A DNA stretch of 5,980 nucleotides from Chloroflexota bacterium (GTDB taxonomy: Bacteria; Chloroflexota; Chloroflexia; Thermomicrobiales; UBA6265), in assembly GCA_023392645.1 (NCBI GenBank), contig JAEVYR010000571.1, positions 1 through 5,980 on the forward strand, read 5' to 3'. The notes beneath the pieces were generated by a model that was given only the letters and a program-made list of their open reading frames with translations, was not told the DNA's origin and did not search any database. This document shows positions 1 to 5,782 of the stretch, in pieces. Numbering within the stretch: the stretch's first letter is position 1; each line of letters opens with the position of its first letter. A program made the translations under genes and the position numbers.

Positions 1-393
1 GGGCATGGCGACATCGTCGCTTCGCCCCGGTACGCCCGGGTTCGTATAGGTTCCCGGGCGGTCGTAGGCGCAGACGCGGGCAAACGATGCCACCCCTGGC
101 AGGACCGCCGGACCTGCTGGCTCGGCGATAGTGTCCCAGATCTGCCCGGCATTGCCGGCGCCGGATTCAAGCATGACCGTGGGAGCGCCCGAGCCCCGGC
201 GGTCGAGGTAGAGCGATCGCCCCCCGATGTCGATCGTTCCGGCCCATTGGCCATCCGTGGCGACCGGGGGTGTTGCCCCTTGAGAGCGGAGCGGGGTCGG
301 CGGGAACGATACGAGCGCGCCCAGCGTCGCGGCGATGCGGAGCCGCGTCGAGAGCCTCCCCTCGGTCCGTCCCACGCACTCGTGGTCAGGCAT
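1..393 (-). CDS. Alpha/beta hydrolase, N-terminal part (gene runs off the window start)
   Basis: Translating the minus strand from the ATG at 393-391 gives 131 codons without a stop up to the window edge, so the gene is 3'-truncated. Residues about 12-45 look like an export signal or membrane anchor: an Arg-containing stretch (RLSTRLR), then a hydrophobic run (IAATLGALVSF), then a possible cleavage area near RSQGA. The mature part begins with GTIDIGGRSLYLDRRGSG, continues with TVMLESGAGNAG (strand and oxyanion region) and reaches ARVCAYDRPGTY and RSDDVAMP. This order is typical of the alpha/beta hydrolase fold, where a catalytic Ser-Asp-His triad normally follows. The nucleophile elbow (GxSxG) would lie beyond the edge, so activity and substrate cannot be judged. 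The start is supported by a strong Shine-Dalgarno at 406-400 and by an 8-bp overlap with the upstream hydrolase gene, which implies co-translation. The family call is fairly secure; the secretion call is less so. Confidence 0.85.
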   Translation of the reverse strand, partial: MPDHECVGRTEGRLSTRLRIAATLGALVSFPPTPLRSQGATPPVATDGQWAGTIDIGGRSLYLDRRGSGAPTVMLESGAGNAGQIWDTIAEPAGPAVLPGVASFARVCAYDRPGTYTNPGVPGRSDDVAMP

Positions 394-406
394 TGTCGTC
401 CTCCCT
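386..406 (-). promoter_or_regulatory. Shine-Dalgarno and stop/start overlap coupling the two hydrolase genes
   Basis: On the minus strand AGGGAGG (406-400) stands six bases before ATG (393-391), and the serine hydrolase stop TGA (388-386) lies inside the new gene, giving ATGCCTGA with an 8-bp overlap. The ribosome site is embedded in the last Arg-Glu-Asp codons of the upstream gene. This decides the start of the alpha/beta hydrolase and predicts translational coupling, hence roughly balanced amounts of the two proteins. Confidence 0.85.
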
Positions 407-1996
407 GGGAAGCAGGCGCAGCCCCGTGGAAACCCAGCCGATGCGCCTGTCCTCATTACGGATAAAAGGCAGGCGGGTTCCCGCCATGACGGCTCGATCC
501 CTGGCGAGGAAAGTCACCGGCAACGGCGGAGGCGGAGCTGGATTGAGGGTTGCGGCGAAGGCTCCCGGCTGGTCGATGGTCTCGATGGTCACTTCGAGCC
601 CGCTGCCCGTGCTGGCTAAGGTGAGCGCCTGGCCCGGATCCGCGAATCGTCCGGCATACTCGTCCAGGTCCGCGTCCGTGAGTTCGACCGTTGGCGCATC
701 GGCGTCGACGTCCATCACCGAGACAAGGCCGACCTTGCCCACGAGTGTCGAAAGCTCGGGTATCTCGCCCAGGGCGGCATCCAGGGCCGCCGCGGCCACC
801 GCGCTCCCGCCGCCCTGACCGTTGGTGAGGACAGCGAGGGCGAAATCGTGATCGGGGATGATGACAAGATCGGCATGTTGGCCGGTGGTGTCGCCGCCAT
901 GGAAGATTACCTGGATGCCGTCCACGTCCTGAACGAACCAGCTCTTGCCTATATGGAGGTCCAGTCCTGGCACCGGCAGGCTCGGTTCGCGCATCTGCGC
1001 GAGGCTGTCCCGCGAGACGATGTTGGCATCGCTCGCGATCGCCGCGCGATCCATGTGGAAGCGGGCGTACCGCAGGAGATCGCGGGTCGTCGACCAGAAG
1101 CCGCCCGCGGGATCGACCGAACGCGGCAGCCACAGCGGCGTCTGCACGGCGACCGCCGGGCGCCCGTTGACCATCAGGGCGACGTGGCCGTCGGCGTAGC
1201 GGCGCTGAAGCACGTGCTCGCGCTCCACCAGCGTGTCCACCAACCCGAGCGGGTCGAGCAGCAGGCTGCGGATGGCGGCATCATACGTCGTGCCGGTGAC
1301 GACCCCGATCAGGCGTCCGAGGACCGAGAAGGCGGCGTTGTTGTAGGAGAAGAACTCGCCGACCGGAAAAATCTGGGGCAACCGCGACAGCCGCTCGGAG
1401 ATGTAGCGCGCCAGCGCGTCATCGTCATTGCCGGTGTCGAACCCTTCGTCGCCATACCACCCGGCCGAATGGTCGAGCAGGTTGCTGACCGTGACCGACT
1501 CGGCCGCGAGCGCATCGGTCAGCGTCAGATCAGGAAGATACGTGCGGACCGGCGCGTCGAGGTCGAACGCGCCCTCGTCGATCAGGCGCCATATTGCGGT
1601 GGCGGTCGCCGTCTTGGTGACGGAGCCGATTTGAAACAGGGTGTCCGGCGTGACCGGTTGCATCGACGACAGGCTGGCAACGCCGAAGGTGGCGTGCTCC
1701 TCACGGGTGCCGTGGATGATGCCGATCGCGGCGCCGGGCACGTACGATGCTCGCATCGCGGCGACCATCATATCGGTCACATGGCGGAAGCCGGGCGACG
1801 CGTCGACGTCGATGAAGCTCGGCATCGGCGATTCGGGAACCACTGCTGGCGCAGCCGTTGGGGATGCCACGGGAGTCGCGTTCGTCGATTGGTGCGCGGC
1901 AGCGGCTACGGGCTCGAGCGTGGCGGCCGCGGCAGCAAGAGCAAGAAGACGCCGGCGCGACATGAGTCCGGCGTCTTGTGGGCGAGACACAGGCAT
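386..1996 (-). CDS. Tat-exported serine hydrolase, class C beta-lactamase/PBP-like fold
   Basis: This is a 536-residue protein of the beta-lactamase family (Pfam Beta-lactamase type). Such proteins act as esterases, D-aminopeptidases, DD-peptidases or beta-lactamases, so the substrate is not predictable. Residues 1-36 form a twin-arginine signal: SRRRLLAL at 13-20, an Ala-rich hydrophobic core, then AAAAHQ. A Thr/Pro/Ala-rich linker covers about 37-58. The catalytic motifs are complete: SxxK as S125-V-T-K128 (nucleophile and base), YxN as Y218-N-N220, and the KTG-equivalent HGG at 366-368. LLDHSAGW at 173-180 is a further family signature. After the catalytic domain (about 65-410), residues about 445-530 look like the small beta-rich C-terminal domain often fused to this group. 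Export by Tat suggests a folded extracytoplasmic enzyme. The start at 1996 has GGAG seven bases upstream; an internal Met at residue 12 (1963) would also keep the Tat motif but has a poorer ribosome site. The gene overlaps the alpha/beta hydrolase downstream and lies 375 bp after the LuxR-type regulator. Confidence 0.93.
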   Translation of the reverse strand: MPVSRPQDAGLMSRRRLLALAAAAATLEPVAAAAHQSTNATPVASPTAAPAVVPESPMPSFIDVDASPGFRHVTDMMVAAMRASYVPGAAIGIIHGTREEHATFGVASLSSMQPVTPDTLFQIGSVTKTATATAIWRLIDEGAFDLDAPVRTYLPDLTLTDALAAESVTVSNLLDHSAGWYGDEGFDTGNDDDALARYISERLSRLPQIFPVGEFFSYNNAAFSVLGRLIGVVTGTTYDAAIRSLLLDPLGLVDTLVEREHVLQRRYADGHVALMVNGRPAVAVQTPLWLPRSVDPAGGFWSTTRDLLRYARFHMDRAAIASDANIVSRDSLAQMREPSLPVPGLDLHIGKSWFVQDVDGIQVIFHGGDTTGQHADLVIIPDHDFALAVLTNGQGGGSAVAAAALDAALGEIPELSTLVGKVGLVSVMDVDADAPTVELTDADLDEYAGRFADPGQALTLASTGSGLEVTIETIDQPGAFAATLNPAPPPPLPVTFLARDRAVMAGTRLPFIRNEDRRIGWVSTGLRLLPREDDNA

Positions 1997-2003
1997 CGTC
2001 TAT

Positions 2004-2007
2004 CTCC
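2004..2007 (-). promoter_or_regulatory. Shine-Dalgarno of the serine hydrolase
   Basis: GGAG on the minus strand at 2007-2004 lies seven bases before ATG 1996-1994. This favours the 1996 start over the internal Met at 1963, which only has a weak CCGGA close upstream. Confidence 0.6.
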
Positions 2008-2033
2008 ATGATCAGGCCAGTATGTGAAGCGAG

Positions 2034-2078
2034 ATCGCTCCGGATACATGCCAACCGAATTGGTCGCGGAATCGCTCC
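2034..2078. repeat. Direct repeat pair GGAGCGAT upstream of the serine hydrolase
   Basis: On the minus strand GGAGCGAT occurs at 2078-2071 and again at 2041-2034, 37 bp apart. The match extends with two mismatches to GGAGCGATnnCGC. The proximal copy lies inside the dyad AGCGA-GA-TCGCT (plus strand 2028-2039). The position 38-82 bp before the start codon fits an operator, but an 8-bp repeat in a gap this long can occur by chance. Confidence 0.3.
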
Positions 2079-2123
2079 TCCATCCACCATACGGGGAAGC
2101 GCGGTGCGGGACTACACGGGACA

Positions 2124-2153
2124 ATACTCAGTTCCCGACGGTGGTGATACTCA
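2124..2153. repeat. Direct repeat pair ATACTCA, 23-bp period
   Basis: Plus-strand ATACTCA occurs at 2124-2130 and 2147-2153, a spacing of 23 bp or about two helical turns, 128-157 bp before the serine hydrolase start. It could be a tandem activator site. A 7-bp repeat is weak statistical evidence. Confidence 0.25.
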
Positions 2154-2289
2154 TTCGGTGATTGGGCGTTCAAGCGTCCGTGACTCCCACGCCCGGAGCT
2201 CGCGGCGACGCGGGGCTTGTTTTGGAGGCACCGAGCCGACATCGCGGCCGGATACCCGCCCGGAGGTGAACATGGGCAGTGGGCTCTGA

Positions 2290-2349
2290 CGCAGCGGAGC
2301 TGCGGGATTGAACCCGCGCTCGAAACGGTACACGGTCAGCGTTGCTGAC
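2290..2349 (-). terminator. Cluster of short hairpins after the regulator gene (possible terminator)
   Basis: Three perfect short stems lie 23-82 bp beyond the regulator stop: GTCAGC/GCTGAC with a 3-base loop (2349-2335), GCGGG/CCCGC with a 6-base loop (2317-2302), and CGCAGC/GCTGCG with a 3-base loop (2304-2290). The last two share three bases and exclude each other. None is followed by a T-run on the minus strand, so this is not a classical intrinsic terminator. It may pause polymerase, protect the transcript end or mean nothing. Confidence 0.3.
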
Positions 2350-2371
2350 GGGATAGGGGCCGTGTTCGGCG

Positions 2372-4702
2372 TCAGTCCTGCCGGGATCGGGGCGGTTGGC
2401 ACAGCCCCGCGGCGCGGACGGCCTCGGTGCGATTGCGCACGCCAAGCTTGGCGAGAATGTGCGAGACGTGGTTTTCGACGGTGCGTACGCTGAGGAACAG
2501 CGTCGCCGCGATTGCCGCATCGGTTTGGCCGGCAGCCACGAGTCGCAGCACCTCCGTCTCGCGGCGGGTGAGGGGCGGGATGATCCGTGCTGGCTCGGCG
2601 AGGATCTCGAAGGGCATGGCCGCCTCGGTCAGCGCCTGCGCGGGACTCAGTCTCCGGCCGGCGGACAGCGCCAACTCGAAGCGTTCCTCGCCCAACGCCT
2701 CACGCGCGGTCTTCACGGCTCGTTCGAATGCCACCTGGTTCTCAGCCATCCGGAAACGCAGGCCGATCCGGGTACGCGATTCGTCGGACGCGCCCAGGAG
2801 CCTGGCGCCGATTTCCATCTGACCAACGGACACCGCGAGGATGGCGATCGACTCCATGACGCCTGTCGCAGCGGGCAACCCGGGATGGCTGTGACCCAGG
2901 ATAAGTGCCTCCCGGTAGAGATCCATCGCGCGCTGGTGATCTTCGGCATCCCGGGCGATGTCGCCCAGATCGCAGAGCGCCGTGATCATGCCGGAGGTAT
3001 CGCCTGCGTCCCGCAGACGGCGGAACCCGTCCGTGAGGCGGCTGACAGCCAGCTCGCGGTCGCCCTCCTTGCGGGCGATGGCGCCCAGGTTCACCAGTGC
3101 CCAACCATCGATGATGCCAGACAGCCGGTGATCGGCGACCTTCCTGGACTCCGCGATGCTTCCCTCAAGATATTGGGCGCCGCGGGCGGAGTTGCCTCGC
3201 AGCGTTTCGAGCCCGCCGAGCCCGACCAGCGCCCGCGCCGTATAGAACGGGACGCGGGCCTTCCTGCACTCGGCGAGGCCGGCGAGGAGCGTGGCTTCTG
3301 CGTCCGCGTACAGGCCCTGGTATGCCTCGATCATGCCGAGCGCGACCAGGGCCTTCGCCCGCTCCGCTCCCGTGGTCTCATACGAAAGCGCGCGCGTGAG
3401 CCAGTCGTGGCCCTCCTGGTAGTACCCGAGGGCGGACCAGTGGCGTCCCAGCACGGCCGAAAGCCGCAGGAGCGAGCCAACGTCGCCGGTTGCTTCCAGC
3501 CAGCCCATGGCGGCCAGGAAGTTGGCGTGCTCCTGCTCGAGCAGCGGTCTCGCCTGGCCGGCGTTCGGCAGGAGCTCAGCGAATTCGTGCCGTTCCGCCA
3601 GCTCCAGATAGCAGGCGGCATGGGTGCGGCGAACCTGCTCCGCCTCGCCTGAGGCTTCGAGGCGTTCCCGCCCGAACTCTCGGATCGTCTCCAGCATCCT
3701 ATATCGCGCGGTTCCCTCCGCGGACGTTTCTGCGTGCACCAGGCTGGCGTCGATCAGCGTGCCGAGCGCGTCGATCACGCCTTGGGTGTGATCCGGCCAA
3801 TCGGTCTCGTCGTCGACGGTGCCGGCAAGGGAGCAAGCGGCTTCCAGCGTGAAACCGCCGGCGAACACGGACAGGGTCCGCAGCAGAAACTGATCCCGAG
3901 GACCGAGCAGGTCGTACCCCCAGGCGATGGCGTTTCGCATCGTTTGCAGGCGGCTCGGCTGGTCCCGCGGGCCGCCGGTGAGCAGCGGCAGTCGCCGGTC
4001 GAGGCGCTCCAGCAGGGCAGGCAGCCCCAGATGGCGCGCGCGGGGGGCGACCAGCTCGACGGCGAGCGGCAAGCCGTCCACGCGCCGGCAGATCTCCGCG
4101 ATCACGGGTGCGCTGGAGGCGTCAAGGACAAACGACTCGTCAACCGCCTGGACGCGCTCGACGAAGAGCTGGATCGCCCCGGCGTCCGCCAGCTCGTCGG
4201 GTGTGAGCGATTCGTGGGGGTCCGGATAGGCCAGCGGCGGCAGCGCCAGCGCGTGCTCGCCGCTCACACGCAGAAGAACCCGGCTGGTGACCAGGAGTTT
4301 GAGCTGCGGGCAGCCCGCCAGCAGATCGGCGAGGACCGGTGCCGCGGGGACCAGGTGCTCGAAGTTGTCGATGACGAGGAGCGCCCTGGCGCCGCGGAGC
4401 GCCGCCGCGAGCGCGTCTTGCGGCGGCGTGCCGCCGGTCTGTTGTACGCCCACCGCATGGGCTATAGTGCGCGCGACGAGGGAGGCGTCGTGGATCGTAT
4501 CGCACGAGATGAAGCAGACGCCGTCCGCGAAGTCGTCGGCCATATCGGCGGCGATCTGGATGGCGAGTCGCGTTTTGCCGATGCCGCCCGTGCCGGTCAG
4601 GGTCAACAGTCGAATATCGTCCCGGAGGAGCATCGCACGGGCCAGGGCACGCTCGCGGTCACGACCAATGAGCGTGCTCAACGGTGCAGGCAGTCGGGAC
4701 AT
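2372..4702 (-). CDS. STAND-type ATPase / LuxR-family transcriptional regulator
   Basis: This is a cytoplasmic DNA-binding regulator of 776 residues in the style of large ATP-dependent LuxR proteins. In order: a conserved LIGRDRE lead-in (about 11-17); an NB-ARC-like NTPase with the P-loop GTGGIGKT (37-44), Walker B LLVIDNFEH (108-116), LLVTSR (136-141) and GLPLAVEL (210-217); a winged-helix-like part ending in MLETIREFGRERL (336-348); a helical TPR-like region (about 385-650), with repeats such as ALVALGMIEAYQGLYADAEA; and a C-terminal LuxR helix-turn-helix (about 710-771) containing LTRRETEVLRLVAAGQ and SVRTVENHVSHILAKL. In the family, a ligand bound by the TPR part promotes nucleotide-dependent oligomerisation and activation. 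The ligand here is unknown. The frame also stays open to a TTG at 4744, adding 14 residues. I prefer ATG 4702 because homologues usually begin a few residues before the LIGR motif, but neither start has a strong ribosome site. All key motifs are intact. The hydrolase pair follows on the same strand and is a possible target. Confidence 0.93.
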   Translation of the reverse strand: MSRLPAPLSTLIGRDRERALARAMLLRDDIRLLTLTGTGGIGKTRLAIQIAADMADDFADGVCFISCDTIHDASLVARTIAHAVGVQQTGGTPPQDALAAALRGARALLVIDNFEHLVPAAPVLADLLAGCPQLKLLVTSRVLLRVSGEHALALPPLAYPDPHESLTPDELADAGAIQLFVERVQAVDESFVLDASSAPVIAEICRRVDGLPLAVELVAPRARHLGLPALLERLDRRLPLLTGGPRDQPSRLQTMRNAIAWGYDLLGPRDQFLLRTLSVFAGGFTLEAACSLAGTVDDETDWPDHTQGVIDALGTLIDASLVHAETSAEGTARYRMLETIREFGRERLEASGEAEQVRRTHAACYLELAERHEFAELLPNAGQARPLLEQEHANFLAAMGWLEATGDVGSLLRLSAVLGRHWSALGYYQEGHDWLTRALSYETTGAERAKALVALGMIEAYQGLYADAEATLLAGLAECRKARVPFYTARALVGLGGLETLRGNSARGAQYLEGSIAESRKVADHRLSGIIDGWALVNLGAIARKEGDRELAVSRLTDGFRRLRDAGDTSGMITALCDLGDIARDAEDHQRAMDLYREALILGHSHPGLPAATGVMESIAILAVSVGQMEIGARLLGASDESRTRIGLRFRMAENQVAFERAVKTAREALGEERFELALSAGRRLSPAQALTEAAMPFEILAEPARIIPPLTRRETEVLRLVAAGQTDAAIAATLFLSVRTVENHVSHILAKLGVRNRTEAVRAAGLCQPPRSRQD

Positions 4703-4998
4703 TCTGCCCGAAAGCGGCGAATGCGTCGGGAGCGACAGTGGCAACGGGGCGGCGTGATTGCCTGCGCGTCGGGATTCGATTGCTGGCTACCGATCCTGCT
4801 ATCGATGCTGAGTTCGTGGTTCGAAACATCAATCCTGCTGGAGCAGTCAGATTCCGTCAACCTGGTCGCATGATCCGCGGAATCGATCGGCGCAAGCCGG
4901 CGGCACTCCCGGTATTTGCCCGGAGGCGGAAGGCCCATCCATGCCGCAGCCGAACGCTCCGGCGATCGCATTCATGCCGTTGCCGTTGGCGATGGGCG
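4703..4998. other. Spacer between the TlpA-like gene and the regulator
   Basis: About 254-296 bp, depending on the regulator start, hold no recognisable gene. An in-frame TAG near 4788 bounds any upstream extension of the regulator. There is no hairpin-plus-T-run terminator after the TlpA-like gene. The one candidate signal is the promoter-like pair at 4832-4860. The length suggests the regulator is transcribed separately from the cytochrome c maturation genes. Confidence 0.5.
4832..4860 (-). promoter_or_regulatory. Weak sigma-70-like promoter candidate for the regulator
   Basis: On the minus strand TTGACG (4860-4855) matches five of six bases of the -35 consensus. A 17-base spacer leads to CAGGAT (4837-4832), which matches only three of six -10 bases. 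A small dyad CTGCT-CC-AGCAG overlaps the spacer and the -10. It would give a leader of about 120 bases. The poor -10 makes this tentative. Confidence 0.25.
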
Positions 4999-5697
4999 TC
5001 AGTCGCTGACTTTACAGGAACTGCTGACCTCGTCGCGCTCACCCATCGCCAACTCGCTGTACTGGATGGCGCAGTCGGTGGTGAGCTGGTTGAGCACGAC
5101 CGCGACGACGATGCCGTCCTTGTCGATGAAGACGTGGGTGGGGAAGTTGCGGACCTCCCAGGTCTGGGCCGTCTCGAAGAGGTCGGGGAACGCGTTGGGG
5201 TCGGCGACGGCGGTAAGGTAGTTGGGGTCGACGGCAATGGGGAAGCTTGCGCCCACGCGGTCGGCGTAGGCGATCGACTCGCGGGGGTCTTCCTGCTGGG
5301 AGACGCCGATCAGGTGCATCCCGCGCGGCTCCAGCTGCGCCCAGGCGTCCTCGACCTCGGGCATCTCGGCTCGGCATGGCGGGCACCACGAGCCCCAGAA
5401 GTTGAGCCAAACGGGCTGGCCCTTCATCTCGGAGAGACGGAAGACCTGGCCGTCGCTTTCGCGAGCGTAGAGGGTCATGAACTCTGGCGCGGGCTCGCCG
5501 ACCTTTGGCAGGAGGACGCTGTTGACGCCGCCGCCGCCGAGGTCGCTGGCGCCCTGCGACCGCGCCAGCCAGACGCCGGCGGCGACGATCAGGAGCGCGA
5601 CGGCGGCGACGATGGCGATCTGCTGGGCGCGACTCTGCCCGGGCTGCTGTGCGTCCGGGGCGGGGGCGGTGGTGTCGGTGGACGCGGTGGTGCTCAT
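4999..5697 (-). CDS. Membrane-anchored TlpA/ResA-like thiol-disulfide oxidoreductase
   Basis: A 232-residue protein with a short cytoplasmic N-terminus, one membrane segment (about 27-45, IAIVAAVALLIVAAGVWLA), a Gly-rich linker and an extracytoplasmic thioredoxin-like domain. Family marks are GEPAPEF (67-73), VWLNFWGSWCPPC with active-site cysteines C105 and C108, and the cis-Pro region NFPTHVFIDKDG around P186. TlpA/ResA proteins reduce the disulfide of the apocytochrome c CXXCH motif before haem attachment. The CcsA-type gene immediately upstream supports that role. An insertion between about 157 and 180 (DPNYLTAVADPNAFPDLF) and a tail with two further cysteines, C209 and C228, are less usual. 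The start at 5697 is chosen because GAGGG lies just upstream (three-base gap) and the membrane segment then sits near the N-terminus; a longer frame from 5829 would overlap the end of ccsA and add 44 residues that look non-coding. The closest functional name, ResA or TlpA, is left open. Confidence 0.92.
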   Translation of the reverse strand: MSTTASTDTTAPAPDAQQPGQSRAQQIAIVAAVALLIVAAGVWLARSQGASDLGGGGVNSVLLPKVGEPAPEFMTLYARESDGQVFRLSEMKGQPVWLNFWGSWCPPCRAEMPEVEDAWAQLEPRGMHLIGVSQQEDPRESIAYADRVGASFPIAVDPNYLTAVADPNAFPDLFETAQTWEVRNFPTHVFIDKDGIVVAVVLNQLTTDCAIQYSELAMGERDEVSSSCKVSD

Positions 5698-5700
5698 GGT

Positions 5701-5705
5701 CCCTC
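5701..5705 (-). promoter_or_regulatory. Shine-Dalgarno of the TlpA-like gene
   Basis: GAGGG at 5705-5701 on the minus strand precedes ATG 5697-5695 by only three bases, a somewhat tight spacing. It supports the 5697 start over the longer frame and lies 13 bases beyond the hairpin pair. Confidence 0.5.
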
Positions 5706-5717
5706 GGTGGAAGATGG

Positions 5718-5735
5718 TGCCGCCCCGAGGCGGCA
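5718..5735 (-). repeat. Perfect 7-bp hairpin, TlpA-proximal of two
   Basis: On the minus strand TGCCGCC (5735-5729) and GGCGGCA (5724-5718) pair perfectly around a four-base TCGG loop. It lies immediately next to the second hairpin, with no base between them. No T-run follows on the transcribed side, so it does not look like an intrinsic terminator. It lies in the leader just upstream of the TlpA-like ribosome site. Confidence 0.7.
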
Positions 5736-5756
5736 GGGCCGGGACCGACCCGGCCC
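5736..5756 (-). repeat. Perfect 8-bp hairpin, ccsA-proximal of two
   Basis: GGGCCGGG (minus strand 5756-5749) pairs perfectly with CCCGGCCC (5743-5736) around a five-base TCGGT loop. All eight pairs are G-C. With the adjoining 7-bp hairpin it forms a 39-base block of two stems that could stack end to end in the ccsA-tlpA messenger. Confidence 0.75.
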
Positions 5757-5760
5757 GAAC

Positions 5761-5782
5761 AAAAACCGCTCGGTGATGCGGC
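5761..5782 (-). terminator. Weak hairpin followed by T5 after ccsA
   Basis: Directly after the ccsA stop, CCGC (5781-5778) can pair with GCGG (5769-5766) around an eight-base loop, followed by TTTTT (5765-5761). A G-T pair can extend the stem to five. The layout is that of an intrinsic terminator, but the stem is short, so it is at most a partial one. Confidence 0.3.

Larger units (their letters stand above)
1997..2371. other. 375-bp non-coding gap between regulator and hydrolase operon
   Basis: No convincing gene is seen here; short ORFs in it lack ribosome sites and recognisable sequence. The side near the regulator (2290-2349) is rich in small hairpins and may end the regulator transcript. 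The side near the serine hydrolase (about 2000-2160) is visibly less GC-rich and carries short direct repeats, so it is the probable promoter region of the hydrolase pair. I could not find a -35/-10 pair that I trust. TTGGCA (minus strand 2054-2049) resembles a -35 box but has no acceptable -10 hexamer at 16-19 bases. Confidence 0.6.

Noticed and set aside
848..2011. Long plus-strand open frame (387 codons) opposite the serine hydrolase
   Set aside because: It is antisense to a gene with complete catalytic motifs; its translation is Arg/Val/Gly-rich and resembles no family. High GC creates such shadow frames.
2049..2054. TTGGCA on the minus strand as a -35 box for the serine hydrolase
   Set aside because: Hexamers 16-19 bases downstream (for example CGCTTC) do not resemble a -10 box.
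2012..2242. Minus-strand small ORF of 76 codons in the 375-bp gap
   Set aside because: No Shine-Dalgarno, no recognisable sequence, and it occupies the probable promoter region.
2302..2317. tRNA T-arm-like sequence GCGGGTTCAATCCCGC on the minus strand
   Set aside because: The loop is six bases instead of seven when the five-base stem pairs, and no matching acceptor, anticodon or D arms are present around it.
4815..4835. GGTTCGAAAC, resembling a tRNA T-loop
   Set aside because: The flanking bases do not form the required five-base stem on either strand and no other tRNA arms are nearby.
2396..4873. Plus-strand open frames opposite the LuxR-type regulator
   Set aside because: The opposite frame carries all regulator motifs; these translations are low-complexity and lack ribosome sites.
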